Assembly: GCA_028752905.1 (NCBI GenBank) | Contig: JAQNBH010000049.1 | Span: 310,001 to 374,000, forward strand | Source: Cladorhizidae sp. MBARI D1340-BT2 | Taxonomy: Eukaryota; Porifera; Demospongiae; Poecilosclerida; Cladorhizidae | Reading direction: 5' to 3' | Length of the DNA: 64,000 nt | Shown here: one piece after another, positions 51,072 through 64,000 of the stretch | How positions within the stretch are numbered: position 1 is the first letter of the stretch | How the letters are laid out: each line of letters opens with the position of its first letter | Program-made: the position numbers and the translations under genes | Notes under the pieces: model-generated | Told to the model about the DNA's origin: nothing | What the model saw: only the letters and a program-made list of their open reading frames with translations | The model's database searches: none

Positions 51072-53780
51072 TTGACAAAATCTGGGACTTTGGTCTTGTT
51101 AATTAGGGCAGTTATGAATTGTACTCTTACTTGATGCTAAACATGTTAGCTTCGTAGATTATCCACACTTCACTGAATAGACTTGATGTATAGCTATTAA
51201 GATAGGACTCTCTAAGTGCTCTCTCTTGATACCAAACATCCATATATTCTGCACACTTCACTGTAATGGACTTGCAAGATAGGTATCTCTCAGTGTTCTC
51301 TATCTTGAGCTGAATATGTTAGCTTCATAGATTCTCCACACTTCACTGAATAGACTTGATATATAGCTCTAAAGGTAGGCCTCTCTCTGTTCTCTCTCTT
51401 GATACCAAACATCCGTATATTCTGCATACATAGAATCACAAGATAGGTTTCTCTATGTGTTCTCTATCTTGATGCTAAACAGGTTAGCTTCATAGATTCT
51501 CCACACTTCACTGTATAAACTTGATATATAGCTATTAAGATAGGTCTCTCCCTGTGCTCTCTGTTGAAATCAAACATCCATAATATTCTGCACACTTCAC
51601 TGTAATGGACTTGATATGATTCGAATGATAGGTTTCATTGTGTGTTCTCTATCTTGATATTTGCCCTAATTTGGTCTACATGTTTCTCATTTTCCCCCCA
51701 AAAATCTTGTTATTTTGCCGTAAAGCTCATAACTGTTCTACACTTTACTAAAAAAATATAATTTTTATATCACCGAATAGCCCTTCTAATTATCTGTCTT
51801 TTGTACGTGCCAAAATTTTGAGTACTCTAAGTATTAGCAAGTTATGGTGATTTGAAGTGGTAAGGTTTGCGATCTTTCCTGGCGTTTTCCAGTTACCAAA
51901 GCGGTGGCCTGCCAGTGAAAAACCACTACATTTATTGATAATCTGTTGACATGTTGCAGATAAGGGCCTTCTCTATCAGTTGACAAAATCTGGGACTTTG
52001 GTCTTGTTAATTAGGGCAGTTATGAATTGTACTCTTACTTGATGCTAAACATGTTAGCTTCGTAGATTATCCACACTTCACTGAATAGACTTGATGTATA
52101 GCTATTAAGATAGGACTCTCTAAGTGCTCTCTCTTGATACCAAACATCCATATATTCTGCACACTTCACTGTAATGGACTTGCAAGATAGGTATCTCTCA
52201 GTGTTCTCTATCTTGAGCTGAACATGTTAGCTTCATAGATTCTCCACACTTCACTGAATAGACTTGATATATAGCTCTAAAGGTAGGCCTCTCTCTGTTC
52301 TCTCTCTTGATACCAAACATCCGTATATTCTGCATACATAGAATCACAAGATAGGTTTCTCTATGTGTTCTCTATCTTGATGCTAAACAGGTTAGCTTCA
52401 TAGATTCTCCACACTTCACTGTATAAACTTGATATATAGCTATTAAGATAGGTCTCTCCCTGTGCTCTCTGTTGATATCAAACATCCATAATATTCTGCA
52501 CACTTCACTGTAATGGACTTGATATGATTCGAATGATAGGTTTCATTGTGTGTTCTCTATCTTGATATTTGCCCTAATTTGGTCTACATGTTTCTCATTT
52601 CCCCCCCAAAAATCTTGTTATTTTTCCGTAAAGCTCATAACTTTTCTAAACTTTACCCAAAAAAGATAATTTTTATATCATCGGATAGCCCTTCTAATTA
52701 TCTGTCTTTTGTACGTGCCAAAATTTTGAGTACTCTAAGTATTAGCAAGTTATGGTGATTTGAAGTGGTAAGGTTTGCGATCTTTCCTGGCGTTTTCCAG
52801 TTGCCAAAGCGGTGGCCTGCCAGTGAAAAACCACTACATTTATTGATAATCTGTTGACATGTTGCAGATAAGGGCCTTCTCTATCAGTTGACAAAATCTG
52901 GGACTTTGGTCTTGTTAATTAGGGCAGTTATGAATTGTACTCTTACTTGATGCTAAACATGTTAGCTTCGTAGATTATCCACACTTCACTGAATAGACTT
53001 GATGTATAGCTATTAAGATAGGACTCTTGATACCAAACATCCATATATTCTGCACACTTCACTGTAATGGACTTGCAAGATAGGTATCTCTCAGTGTTCT
53101 CTATCTTGAGCTAAACATGTTAGCTTCATAGATTCTCCACACTTCACTGAATAGACTTGATATATAGCTCTAAAGGTAGGCCTCTCTCTGTTCTCTCTCT
53201 TGATACCAAACATCCGTATATTCTGCATACATAGAATCACAAGATAGGTTTCTCTATGTGTTCTCTATCTTGATGCTAAACAGGTTAGCTTCATAGATTC
53301 TCCACACTTCACTGTATAAACTTGATATATAGCTATTAAGATAGGTCTCTCCCTGTGCTCTCTGTTGATATCAAACATCCATAATATTCTGCACACTTCA
53401 CTGTAATGGACTTGATATGATTCGAATGATAGGTTTCATTGTGTGTTCTCTATCTTGATATTTGCCCTAATTTGGTCTACATGTTTCTCATTTTCCCCCC
53501 AAAAATCTTGTTATTTTGCCGTAAAGCTCATAACTTTTCTACACTTTACCCCAAAAAGATAATTTTTATATCACCGGATAGCCCTTCTAATTATCTGTCT
53601 TTTGTACGTGCCAAAATTTTGAGTACTCTAAGTATTAGCAAGTTATGGTGATTTGAAGTGGTAAGGTTTGCGATCTTTCCTGGCGTTTTCCAGTTGCCAA
53701 AGCGGTGGCCTGCCAGTGAAAAACCACTACATTTATTGATAATCTGTTGACATGTTGCAGATAAGGGCCTTCTCTATCAG
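51072..53780. repeat. Three-unit block, copy 1 (U54-U56, 2,709 bp)
   Basis: N unit with TTTACTAAAAAAA, then an FSKL unit (here with 7 C), then an 893-bp short K unit. The same triple, also 2,709 bp long, occurs at 53781-56489 and 58306-61014. U45-U46-U47 on the left side of the transposon have the same composition. The TTAA at 53013-53016 in U56 is the paralogous empty site of the transposon insertion. Confidence 0.88.
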
Positions 53781-56489
53781 TTGACAAAATCTGGGACTTT
53801 GGTCTTGTTAATTAGGGCAGTTATGAATTGTACACTTACTTGATGCTAAACATGTTAGCTTCGTAGATTATCCACACTTCACTGAATAGACTTGATGTAT
53901 AGCTATTAAGATAGGACTCTCTAAGTGCTCTCTCTTGATACCAAACATCCATATATTCTGCACACTTCACTGTAATGGACTTGCAAGATAGGTATCTCTC
54001 AGTGTTCTCTATCTTGAGCTGAACATGTTAGCTTCATAGATTCTCCACACTTCACTGAATAGACTTGATATATAGCTCTAAAGGTAGGCCTCTCTCTGTT
54101 CTCTCTCTTGATACCAAACATCCGTATATTCTGCATACATAGAATCACAAGATAGGTTTCTCTATGTGTTCTCTATCTTGATGCTAAACAGGTTAGCTTC
54201 ATAGATTCTCCACACTTCACTGTATAAACTTGATATATAGCTATTAAGATAGGTCTCTCCCTGTGCTCTCTGTTGATATCAAACATCCATAATATTCTGC
54301 ACACTTCACTGTAATGGACTTGATATGATTCGAATGATAGGTTTCATTGTGTGTTCTCTATCTTGATATTTGCCCTAATTTGGTCTACATGTTTCTCATT
54401 TTCCCCCCAAAAATCTTGTTATTTTGCCGTAAAGCTCATAACTGTTCTACACTTTACTAAAAAAATATAATTTTTATATCACCGAATAGCCCTTCTAATT
54501 ATCTGTCTTTTGTACGTGCCAAAATTTTGAGTACTCTAAGTATTAGCAAGTTATGGTGATTTGAAGTGGTAAGGTTTGCGATCTTTCCTGGCGTTTTCCA
54601 GTTACCAAAGCGGTGGCCTGCCAGTGAAAAACCACTACATTTATTGATAATCTGTTGACATGTTGCAGATAAGGGCCTTCTCTATCAGTTGACAAAATCT
54701 GGGACTTTGGTCTTGTTAATTAGGGCAGTTATGAATTGTACTCTTACTTGATGCTAAACATGTTAGCTTCGTAGATTATCCACACTTCACTGAATAGACT
54801 TGATGTATAGCTATTAAGATAGGACTCTCTAAGTGCTCTCTCTTGATACCAAACATCCATATATTCTGCACACTTCACTGTAATGGACTTGCAAGATAGG
54901 TATCTCTCAGTGTTCTCTATCTTGAGCTGAACATGTTAGCTTCATAGATTCTCCACACTTCACTGAATAGACTTGATATATAGCTCTAAAGGTAGGCCTC
55001 TCTCTGTTCTCTCTCTTGATACCAAACATCCGTATATTCTGCATACATAGAATCACAAGATAGGTTTCTCTATGTGTTCTCTATCTTGATGCTAAACAGG
55101 TTAGCTTCATAGATTCTCCACACTTCACTGTATAAACTTGATATATAGCTATTAAGATAGGTCTCTCCCTGTGCTCTCTGTTGATATCAAACATCCATAA
55201 TATTCTGCACACTTCACTGTAATGGACTTGATATGATTCGAATGATAGGTTTCATTGTGTGTTCTCTATCTTGATATTTGCCCTAATTTGGTCTACATGT
55301 TTCTCATTTTCCCCCCAAAAATCTTGTTATTTTTCCGTAAAGCTCATAACTTTTCTAAACTTTACCCAAAAAAGATAATTTTTATATCATCGGATAGCCC
55401 TTCTAATTATCTGTCTTTTGTACGTGCCAAAATTTTGAGTACTCTAAGTATTAGCAAGTTATGGTGATTTGAAGTGGTAAGGTTTGCGATCTTTCCTGGC
55501 GTTTTCCAGTTGCCAAAGCGGTGGCCTGCCAGTGAAAAACCACTACATTTATTGATAATCTGTTGACATGTTGCAGATAAGGGCCTTCTCTATCAGTTGA
55601 CAAAATCTGGGACTTTGGTCTTGTTAATTAGGGCAGTTATGAATTGTACTCTTACTTGATGCTAAACATGTTAGCTTCGTAGATTATCCACACTTCACTG
55701 AATAGACTTGATGTATAGCTATTAAGATAGGACTCTTGATACCAAACATCCATATATTCTGCACACTTCACTGTAATGGACTTGCAAGATAGGTATCTCT
55801 CAGTGTTCTCTATCTTGAGCTGAACATGTTAGCTTCATAGATTCTCCACACTTCACTGAATAGACTTGATATATAGCTCTAAAGGTAGGCCTCTCTCTGT
55901 TCTCTCTCTTGATACCAAACATCCGTATATTCTGCATACATAGAATCACAAGATAGGTTTCTCTATGTGTTCTCTATCTTGATGCTAAACAGGTTAGCTT
56001 CATAGATTCTCCACACTTCACTGTATAAACTTGATATATAGCTATTAAGATAGGTCTCTCCCTGTGCTCTCTGTTGATATCAAACATCCATAATATTCTG
56101 CATACTTCACTGTAATGGACTTGATATGATTCGAATGATAGGTTTCATTGTGTGTTCTCTATCTTGATATTTGCCCTAATTTGGTCTACATGTTTCTCAT
56201 TTTCCCCCCAAAAATCTTGTTATTTTGCCGTAAAGCTCATAACTTTTCTACACTTTACCCCAAAAAGATAATTTTTATATCACCGGATAGCCCTTCTAAT
56301 TATCTGTCTTTTGTACGTGCCAAAATTTTGAGTACTCTAAGTATTAGCAAGTTATGGTGATTTGAAGTGGTAAGGTTTGCGATCTTTCCTGGCGTTTTCC
56401 AGTTGCCAAAGCGGTGGCCTGCCAGTGAAAAACCACTACATTTATTGATAATCTGTTGATATGTTGCAGATAAGGGCCTTCTCTATCAG
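53781..56489. repeat. Three-unit block, copy 2 (U57-U59, 2,709 bp)
   Basis: Directly follows copy 1. U57 is a mosaic: its 5' part has TGTACACTTAC and GTTGATATC, unlike U54 and U62, while its 3' part has the N haplotype with TTTACTAAAAAAA. U59 has GAGCTGAACATG and CTGCATACTTC. The empty TTAA site in U59 is at 55722-55725. Confidence 0.86.
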
Positions 56490-58305
56490 TTGACAAAATC
56501 TGGGACTTTGGTCTTGTTAATTAGGGCAGTTATGACTTGTACACTTACTTGATGCTAAACATGTTAGCTTCGTAGATTATCCACACTTCACTGAATAGAC
56601 TTGATGTATAGCTATTAAGATAGGACTCTCTAAGTGCTCTCTCTTGATACCAAACATCCATATATTCTGCACACTTCACTGTAATGGACTTGCAAGATAG
56701 GTATCTCTCAGTGTTCTCTATCTTGAGCTGAACATGTTAGCTTCATAGATTCTCCACACTTCACTGAATAGACTTGATATATAGCTCTAAAGGTAGGCCT
56801 CTCTCTGTTCTCTCTCTTGATACCAAACATCCGTATATTCTGCATACATAGAATCACAAGATAGGTTTCTCTATGTGTTCTCTATCTTGATGCTAAACAG
56901 GTTAGCTTCATAGATTCTCCACACTTCACTGTATAAACTTGATATATAGCTATTAAGATAGGTCTCTCCCTGTGCTCTCTGTTGATATCAAACATCCATA
57001 ATATTCTGCATACTTCACTGTAATGGACTTGATATGATTCGAATGATAGGTTTCATTGTGTGTTCTCTATCTTGATATTTGCCCTAATTTGGTCTACATG
57101 TTTCTCATTTTCCCCCCAAAAATCTTGTTATTTTGCCGTAAAGCTCATAACTTTTCTACACTTTACCCAAAAAAGATAATTTTTATATCACCGGATAGCC
57201 CTTCTAATTATCTGTCTTTTGTACGTGCCAAAATTTTGAGTACTCTAAGTATTAGCAAGTTATGGTGATTTGAAGTGGTAAGGTTTGCGATCTTTCCTGG
57301 CGTTTTCCAGTTGCCAAAGCGGTGGCCTGCCAGTGAAAAACCACTACATTTATTGATAATCTGTTGACATGTTGCAGATAAGGGCCTTCTCTATCAGTTG
57401 ACAAAATCTGGGACTTTGGTCTTGTTAATTAGGGCAGTTATGAATTGTACTCTTACTTGATGCTAAACATGTTAGCTTCGTAGATTATCCACACTTAACT
57501 GAATAGACTTGATGTATAGCTATTAAGATAGGACTCTCTAAGTGCTCTCTCTTGATACCAAACATCCATATATTCTGCACACTTCACTGTAATGGACTTG
57601 CAAGATAGGTATCTCTCAGTGTTCTCTATCTTGAGCTGAATATGTTAGCTTCATAGATTCTCCACACTTCACTGAATAGACTTGATATATAGCTCTAAAG
57701 GTAGGCCTCTCTCTGTTCTCTCTCTTGATACCAAACATCCGTATATTCTGCATACATAGAATCACAAGATAGGTTTCTCTATGTGTTCTCTATCTTGATG
57801 CTAAACAGGTTAGCTTCATAGATTCTCCACACTTCACTGTATAAACTTGATATATAGCTATTAAGATAGGTCTCTCCCTGTGCTCTCTGTTGAAATCAAA
57901 CATCCATAATATTCTGCACACTTCACTGTAATGGACTTGATATGATTCGAATGATAGGTTTCATTGTGTGTTCTCTATCTTGATATTTGCCCTAATTTGG
58001 TCTACATGTTTCTCATTTTCCCCCCAAAAATCTTGTTATTTTGCCGTAAAGCTCATAACTGTTCTACACTTTACCCAAAAAATATAATTTTTATATCACC
58101 GAATAGCCCTTCTAATTATCTGTCTTTTGTACGTGCCAAAATTTTGAGTACTCTAAGTATTAGCAAGTTATGGTGATTTGAAGTGGTAAGGTTTGCGATC
58201 TTTCCTGGCGTTTTCCAGTTGCCAAAGCGGTGGCCTGCCAGTGAAAAACCACTACATTTATTGATAATCTGTTGACATGTTGCAGATAAGGGCCTTCTCT
58301 ATCAG
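56490..58305. repeat. Monomers U60-U61
   Basis: U60 is a K unit with private TTATGACTTG and with CTGCATACTTC shared with U59 and U66. U61 is an N unit with private CACACTTAACTG. Both are 908 bp. They separate copies 2 and 3 of the three-unit block. Confidence 0.82.
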
Positions 58306-61014
58306 TTGACAAAATCTGGGACTTTGGTCTTGTTAATTAGGGCAGTTATGAATTGTACTCTTACTTGATGCTAAACATGTTAGCTTCGTAGATTATCCAC
58401 ACTTCACTGAATAGACTTGATGTATAGCTATTAAGATAGGACTCTCTAAGTGCTCTCTCTTGATACCAAACATCCATATATTCTGCACACTTCACTGTAA
58501 TGGACTTGCAAGATAGGTATCTCTCAGTGTTCTCTATCTTGAGCTGAATATGTTAGCTTCATAGATTCTCCACACTTCACTGAATAGACTTGATATATAG
58601 CTCTAAAGGTAGGCCTCTCTCTGTTCTCTCTCTTGATACCAAACATCCGTATATTCTGCATACATAGAATCACAAGATAGGTTTCTCTATGTGTTCTCTA
58701 TCTTGATGCTAAACAGGTTAGCTTCATAGATTCTCCACACTTCACTGTATAAACTTGATATATAGCTATTAAGATAGGTCTCTCCCTGTGCTCTCTGTTG
58801 AAATCAAACATCCATAATATTCTGCACACTTCACTGTAATGGACTTGATATGATTCGAATGATAGGTTTCATTGTGTGTTCTCTATCTTGATATTTGCCC
58901 TAATTTGGTCTACATGTTTCTCATTTTCCCCCCAAAAATCTTGTTATTTTGCCGTAAAGCTCATAACTGTTCTACACTTTACTAAAAAAATATAATTTTT
59001 ATATCACCGAATAGCCCTTCTAATTATCTGTCTTTTGTACGTGCCAAAATTTTGAGTACTCTAAGTATTAGCAAGTTATGGTGATTTGAAGTGGTAAGGT
59101 TTGCGATCTTTCCTGGCGTTTTCCAGTTACCAAAGCGGTGGCCTGCCAGTGAAAAACCACTACATTTATTGATAATCTGTTGACATGTTGCAGATAAGGG
59201 CCTTCTCTATCAGTTGACAAAATCTGGGACTTTGGTCTTGTTAATTAGGGCAGTTATGAATTGTACTCTTACTTGATGCTAAACATGTTAGCTTCGTAGA
59301 TTATCCACACTTCACTGAATAGACTTGATGTATAGCTATTAAGATAGGACTCTCTAAGTGCTCTCTCTTGATACCAAACATCCATATATTCTGCACACTT
59401 CACTGTAATGGACTTGCAAGATAGGTATCTCTCAGTGTTCTCTATCTTGAGCTGAACATGTTAGCTTCATAGATTCTCCACACTTCACTGAATAGACTTG
59501 ATATATAGCTCTAAAGGTAGGCCTCTCTCTGTTCTCTCTCTTGATACCAAACATCCGTATATTCTGCATACATAGAATCACAAGATAGGTTTCTCTATGT
59601 GTTCTCTATCTTGATGCTAAATAGGTTAGCTTCATAGATTCTCCACACTTCACTGTATAAACTTGATATATAGCTATTAAGATAGGTCTCTCCCTGTGCT
59701 CTCTGTTGATATCAAACATCCATAATATTCTGCACACTTCACTGTAATGGACTTGATATGATTCGAATGATAGGTTTCATTGTGTGTTCTCTATCTTGAT
59801 ATTTGCCCTAATTTGGTCTACATGTTTCTCATTTCCCCCCCAAAAATCTTGTTATTTTTCCGTAAAGCTCATAACTTTTCTAAACTTTACCCCAAAAAGA
59901 TAATTTTTATATCATCGGATAGCCCTTCTAATTATCTGTCTTTTGTACGTGCCAAAATTTTGAGTACTCTAAGTATTAGCAAGTTATGGTGATTTGAAGT
60001 GGTAAGGTTTGCGATCTTTCCTGGCGTTTTCCAGTTGCCAAAGCGGTGGCCTGCCAGTGAAAAACCACTACATTTATTGATAATCTGTTGACATGTTGCA
60101 GATAAGGGCCTTCTCTATCAGTTGACAAAATCTGGGACTTTGGTCTTGTTAATTAGGGCAGTTATGAATTGTACTCTTACTTGATGCTAAACATGTAGGC
60201 TTCGTAGATTATCCACACTTCACTGAATAGACTTGATGTATAGCTATTAAGATAGGACTCTTGATACCAAACATCCATATATTCTGCACACTTCACTGTA
60301 ATGGACTTGCAAGATAGGTATCTCTCAGTGTTCTCTATCTTGAGCTAAACATGTTAGCTTCATAGATTCTCCACACTTCACTGAATAGACTTGATATATA
60401 GCTCTAAAGGTAGGCCTCTCTCTGTTCTCTCTCTTGATACCAAACATCCGTATATTCTGCATACATAGAATCACAAGATAGGTTTCTCTATGTGTTCTCT
60501 ATCTTGATGCTAAACAGGTTAGCTTCATAGATTCTCCACACTTCACTGTATAAACTTGATATATAGCTATTAAGATAGGTCTCTCCCTGTGCTCTCTGTT
60601 GATATCAAACATCCATAATATTCTGCACACTTCACTGTAATGGACTTGATATGATTCGAATGATAGGTTTCATTGTGTGTTCTCTATCTTGATATTTGCC
60701 CTAATTTGGTCTACATGTTTCTCATTTCCCCCCCAAAAATCTTGTTATTTTGCCGTAAAGCTCATAACTTTTCTACACTTTACCCAAAAAAGATAATTTT
60801 TATATCACCGGATAGCCCTTCTAATTATCTGTCTTTTGTACGTGCCAAAATTTTGAGTACTCTAAGTATTAGCAAGTTATGGTGATTTGAAGTGGTAAGG
60901 TTTGCGATCTTTCCTGGCGTTTTCCAGTTGCCAAAGCGGTGGCCTGCCAGTGAAAAACCACTACATTTATTGATAATCTGTTGACATGTTGCAGATAAGG
61001 GCCTTCTCTATCAG
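58306..61014. repeat. Three-unit block, copy 3 (U62-U64, 2,709 bp)
   Basis: N unit with TTTACTAAAAAAA, FSKL unit with 7 C and a private CTAAATAGG, and an 893-bp short K unit with 7 C and a private CATGTAGGCTTC. The empty TTAA site in U64 is at 60247-60250. Confidence 0.86.
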
Positions 61015-64000
61015 TTGACAAAATCTGGGACTTTGGTCTTGTTAATTAGGGCAGTTATGAATTGTACACTTACTTGATGCTAAACATGTTAGCTTCGTAG
61101 ATTATCCACACTTCACTGAATAGACTTGATGTATAGCTATTAAGATAGGACTCTCTAAGTGCTCTCTCTTGATACCAAACATCCATATATTCTGCACACT
61201 TCACTGTAATGGACTTGCAAGATAGGTATCTCTCAGTGTTCTCTATCTTGAGCTGAACATGTTAGCTTCATAGATTCTCCACACTTCACTGAATAGACTT
61301 GATATATAGCTCTAAAGGTAGGCCTCTCTCTGTTCTCTCTCTTGATACCAAACATCCGTATATTCTGCATACATAGAATCACAAGATAGGTTTCTCTATG
61401 TGTTCTCTATCTTGATGCTAAACAGGTTAGCTTCATAGATTCTCCACACTTCACTGTATAAACTTGATATATAGCTATTAAGATAGGTCTCTCCCTGTGC
61501 TCTCTGTTGATATCAAACATCCATAATATTCTGCACACTTCACTGTAATGGACTTGATATGATTCGAATGATAGGTTTCATTGTGTGTTCTCTATCTTGA
61601 TATTTGCCCTAATTTGGTCTACATGTTTCTCATTTTCCCCCCAAAAATCTTGTTATTTTGCCGTAAAGCTCATAACTTTTCTACACTTTACCCAAAAAAG
61701 ATAATTTTTATATCACCGGATAGCCCTTCTAATTATCTGTCTTTTGTACGTGCCAAAAATTTTAGTACTCTAAGTATTAGCAAGTTATGGTGATTTGAAG
61801 TGGTAAGGTTTGCGATCTTTCCTGGCGTTTTCCAGTTGCCAAAGCGGTGGCCTGCCAGTGAAAAACCACTACATTTATTGATAATCTGTTGACATGTTGC
61901 AGATAAGGGCCTTCTCTATCAGTTGACAAAATCTGGGACTTTGGTCTTGTTAATTAGGGCAGTTATGAATTGTACACTTACTTGATGCTAAACATGTTAG
62001 CTTCGTAGATTATCCACACTTCACTGAATAGACTTGATGTATAGCTATTAAGATAGGACTCTCTAAGTGCTCTCTCTTGATACCAAACATCCATATATTC
62101 TGCACACTTCACTGTAATGGACTTGCAAGATAGGTATCTCTCAGTGTTCTCTATCTTGAGCTGAACATGTTAGCTTCATAGATTCTCCACACTTCACTGA
62201 ATAGACTTGATATATAGCTCTAAAGGTAGGCCTCTCTCTGTTCTCTCTCTTGATACCAAACATCCGTATATTCTGCATACATAGAATCACAAGATAGGTT
62301 TCTCTATGTGTTCTCTATCTTGATGCTAAACAGGTTAGCTTCATAGATTCTCCACACTTCACTGTATAAACTTGATATATAGCTATTAAGATAGGTCTCT
62401 CCCTGTGCTCTCTGTTGATATCAAACATCCATAATATTCTGCATACTTCACTGTAATGGACTTGATATGATTCGAATGATAGGTTTCATTGTGTGTTCTC
62501 TATCTTGATATTTGCCCTAATTTGGTCTACATGTTTCTCATTTTCCCCCCAAAAATCTTGTTATTTTGCCGTAAAGCTCATAACTTTTCTACACTTTACC
62601 CAAAAAAGATAATTTTTATTTATATCACCGGATAGCCCTTCTAATTATCTGTCTTTTGTACGTGCCAAAATTTTGAGTACTCTAAGTATTAGCAAGTTAT
62701 GGTGATTTGAAGTGGTAAGGTTTGCGATCTTTCCTGGCGTTTTCCAGTTGCCAAAGCGGTGGCCTGCCAGTGAAAAACCACTACATTTATTGATAATCTG
62801 TTGATATGTTGCAGATAAGGGCCTTCTCTATCAGTTGACAAAATCTGGGACTTTGGTCTTGTTAATTAGGGCAGTTATGAATTGTACACTTACTTGATGC
62901 TAAACATGTTAGCTTCGTAGATTATCCACACTTCACTGAATAGACTTGATGTATAGCTATTAAGATAGGACTCTCTAAGTGCTCTATCTTACCAAACATC
63001 CATATATTCTGCACACTTCACTGTAATGGACTTGCAAGATAGGTATCTCTCAGTGTTCTCTATCTTGAGCTGAACATGTTAGCTTCATAGATTCTCCACA
63101 CTTCACTGAATAGACTTGATATATAGCTCTAAAGGTAGGCCTCTCTCTGTTCTCTCTCTTGATACCAAACATCCGTATATTCTGCATACATAGAATCACA
63201 AGATAGGTTTCTCTATGTGTTCTCTATCTTGATGCTAAACAGGTTAGCTTCATAGATTCTCCACACTTCACTGTATAAACTTGATATATAGCTATTAAGA
63301 TAGGTCTCTCCCTGTGCTCTCTGTTGATATCAAACATCCATAATATTCTGCACACTTCACTGTAATGGACTTGATATGATTCGAATGATAGGTTTCATTG
63401 TGTGTTCTCTATCTTGATATTTGCCCTAATTTGGTCTACATGTTTCTCATTTTCCCCCCAAAATCTTGTTATTTTGCCGTAAAGCTCATAACTTTTCTAC
63501 ACTTTACCCAAAAAATATAATTTTTATATCACCGGATAGCCCTTCTAATTATCTGTCTTTTGTACGTGCCAAAATTTTGAGTACTCTAAGAATTAGCAAG
63601 TTATGGTGATTTGAAGTGGTAAGGTTTGCGATCTTTCCTGGCGTTTTCCAGTTGCCAAAGCGGTGGCCTGCCAGTGAAAAACCACTACATTTATTGATAA
63701 TCTGTTGACATGTTGCAGATAAGGGCCTTCTCTATCAGTTGACAAAATCTGGGACTTTGGTCTTGTTAATTAGGGCAGTTATGAATTGTACACTTACTTG
63801 ATGCTAAACATGTTAGCTTCGTAGATTATCCACACTTCACTGAATAGACTTGATGTATAGCTATTAAGATAGGACTCTCTAAGTGCTCTCTCTTGATACC
63901 AAACATCCATATATTCTGCACACTTCACTGTAATGGACTTGCAAGATAGGTATCTCTCAGTGTTCTCTATCTTGAGCTGAACATGTTAGCTTCATAGATT
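61015..64000. repeat. Array segment U65-U68 with accumulating private mutations
   Basis: All are K-like and carry TGTACACTTAC. U65 has a rearranged CCAAAAATTTTAG. U66 has a 4-bp TTTA duplication (912 bp) and TTGATATGTTG. U67 (904 bp) has lost bases around CTCTATCTTACC, has one base fewer at the C/A run, CTAAGAATTAG, and a hybrid of N and K sites. U68 is cut by the window end. The density of unit-specific changes is higher than in the centre of the array. Confidence 0.88.

Larger units (their letters stand above)
44846..64000. repeat. Satellite array, right block (rest of U47 to partial U68)
   Basis: The same satellite resumes exactly in phase after the transposon. Unit starts are 45610, 46518, 47433, 48341, 49249, 50164, 51072, 51980, 52888, 53781, 54689, 55597, 56490, 57398, 58306, 59214, 60122, 61015, 61923, 62835 and 63739. 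Lengths are 908 bp except 915 (U49, U52), 893 (U56, U59, U64), 912 (U66) and 904 (U67). U68 is cut by the window end. Eight units here (U48, U51, U57, U60, U65-U68) carry TGTACACTTAC near the start instead of TGTACTCTTAC, a marker I did not find left of the transposon. Confidence 0.97.

Noticed and set aside
1..64000. A cellular gene cluster or novel defence-type system
   Set aside because: No long open frame, conserved domain or operon-like arrangement exists on either strand. The interesting content is structural (satellite evolution and the transposon).

Overview
The window is eukaryotic, almost certainly animal, non-coding heterochromatin. About 61 kb of the 64 kb is one head-to-tail satellite array with a basic monomer of 908 bp. 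There are 67 monomers that start inside the window and are complete (one of them split by an insertion), plus a final partial one. No rRNA, tRNA, CRISPR array, bacterial operon or intact host gene is visible. The species cannot be named from the sequence. Eukaryotic origin is inferred from the large satellite, a TTAA-targeting DNA transposon with piggyBac features, and TA/CT micro- and minisatellites.

Monomers are numbered U1 to U68 here, each starting at the motif TTGACAAAATCTGGG. U1 starts at base 1. The monomer has nested structure: six half-repeats of about 70-95 bp pair into three sub-repeats of about 164-185 bp, followed by about 385 bp without internal repetition. Length classes are 908 bp (the norm), 915 bp (a 7-bp tandem duplication) and 893/894 bp (a 15-bp deletion). 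Linked SNPs define 3'-half haplotypes, called here N, K, KA and FSKL after the residues they would encode in one frame. The order of these variants shows higher-order structure. A 12-monomer, 10,910-bp block (16310-27219) recurs with the same order and length at 29944-40853. A three-monomer block recurs three times to the right of the insertion. Several monomers are mosaics that look like unequal-crossover or gene-conversion junctions.

The single interruption, 41891-44841, is a 2,951-bp DNA transposon inserted in U47 with a TTAA target-site duplication and CCC...GGG ends, the signature of the piggyBac superfamily. Its minus strand keeps a decayed N-terminal piece of what looks like a piggyBac transposase: an acidic heptad repeat, then a segment containing ETNRYEKQY. 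Where the catalytic core would follow there is a 1.25-kb minisatellite of about 22 units with (TA)n tracts, so the copy is non-autonomous. Removing the element and one TTAA restores an 893-bp monomer, and uninterrupted sister monomers U56, U59 and U64 serve as paralogous empty sites.

Right of the element the array resumes in phase but belongs to a different local subfamily. It carries a TACACTT marker not seen to the left in the units inspected, and private indels and substitutions accumulate toward base 64000, suggesting that an array edge is not far beyond. The short open frame found in most monomers is a by-product of the repeat and is not annotated as a gene.
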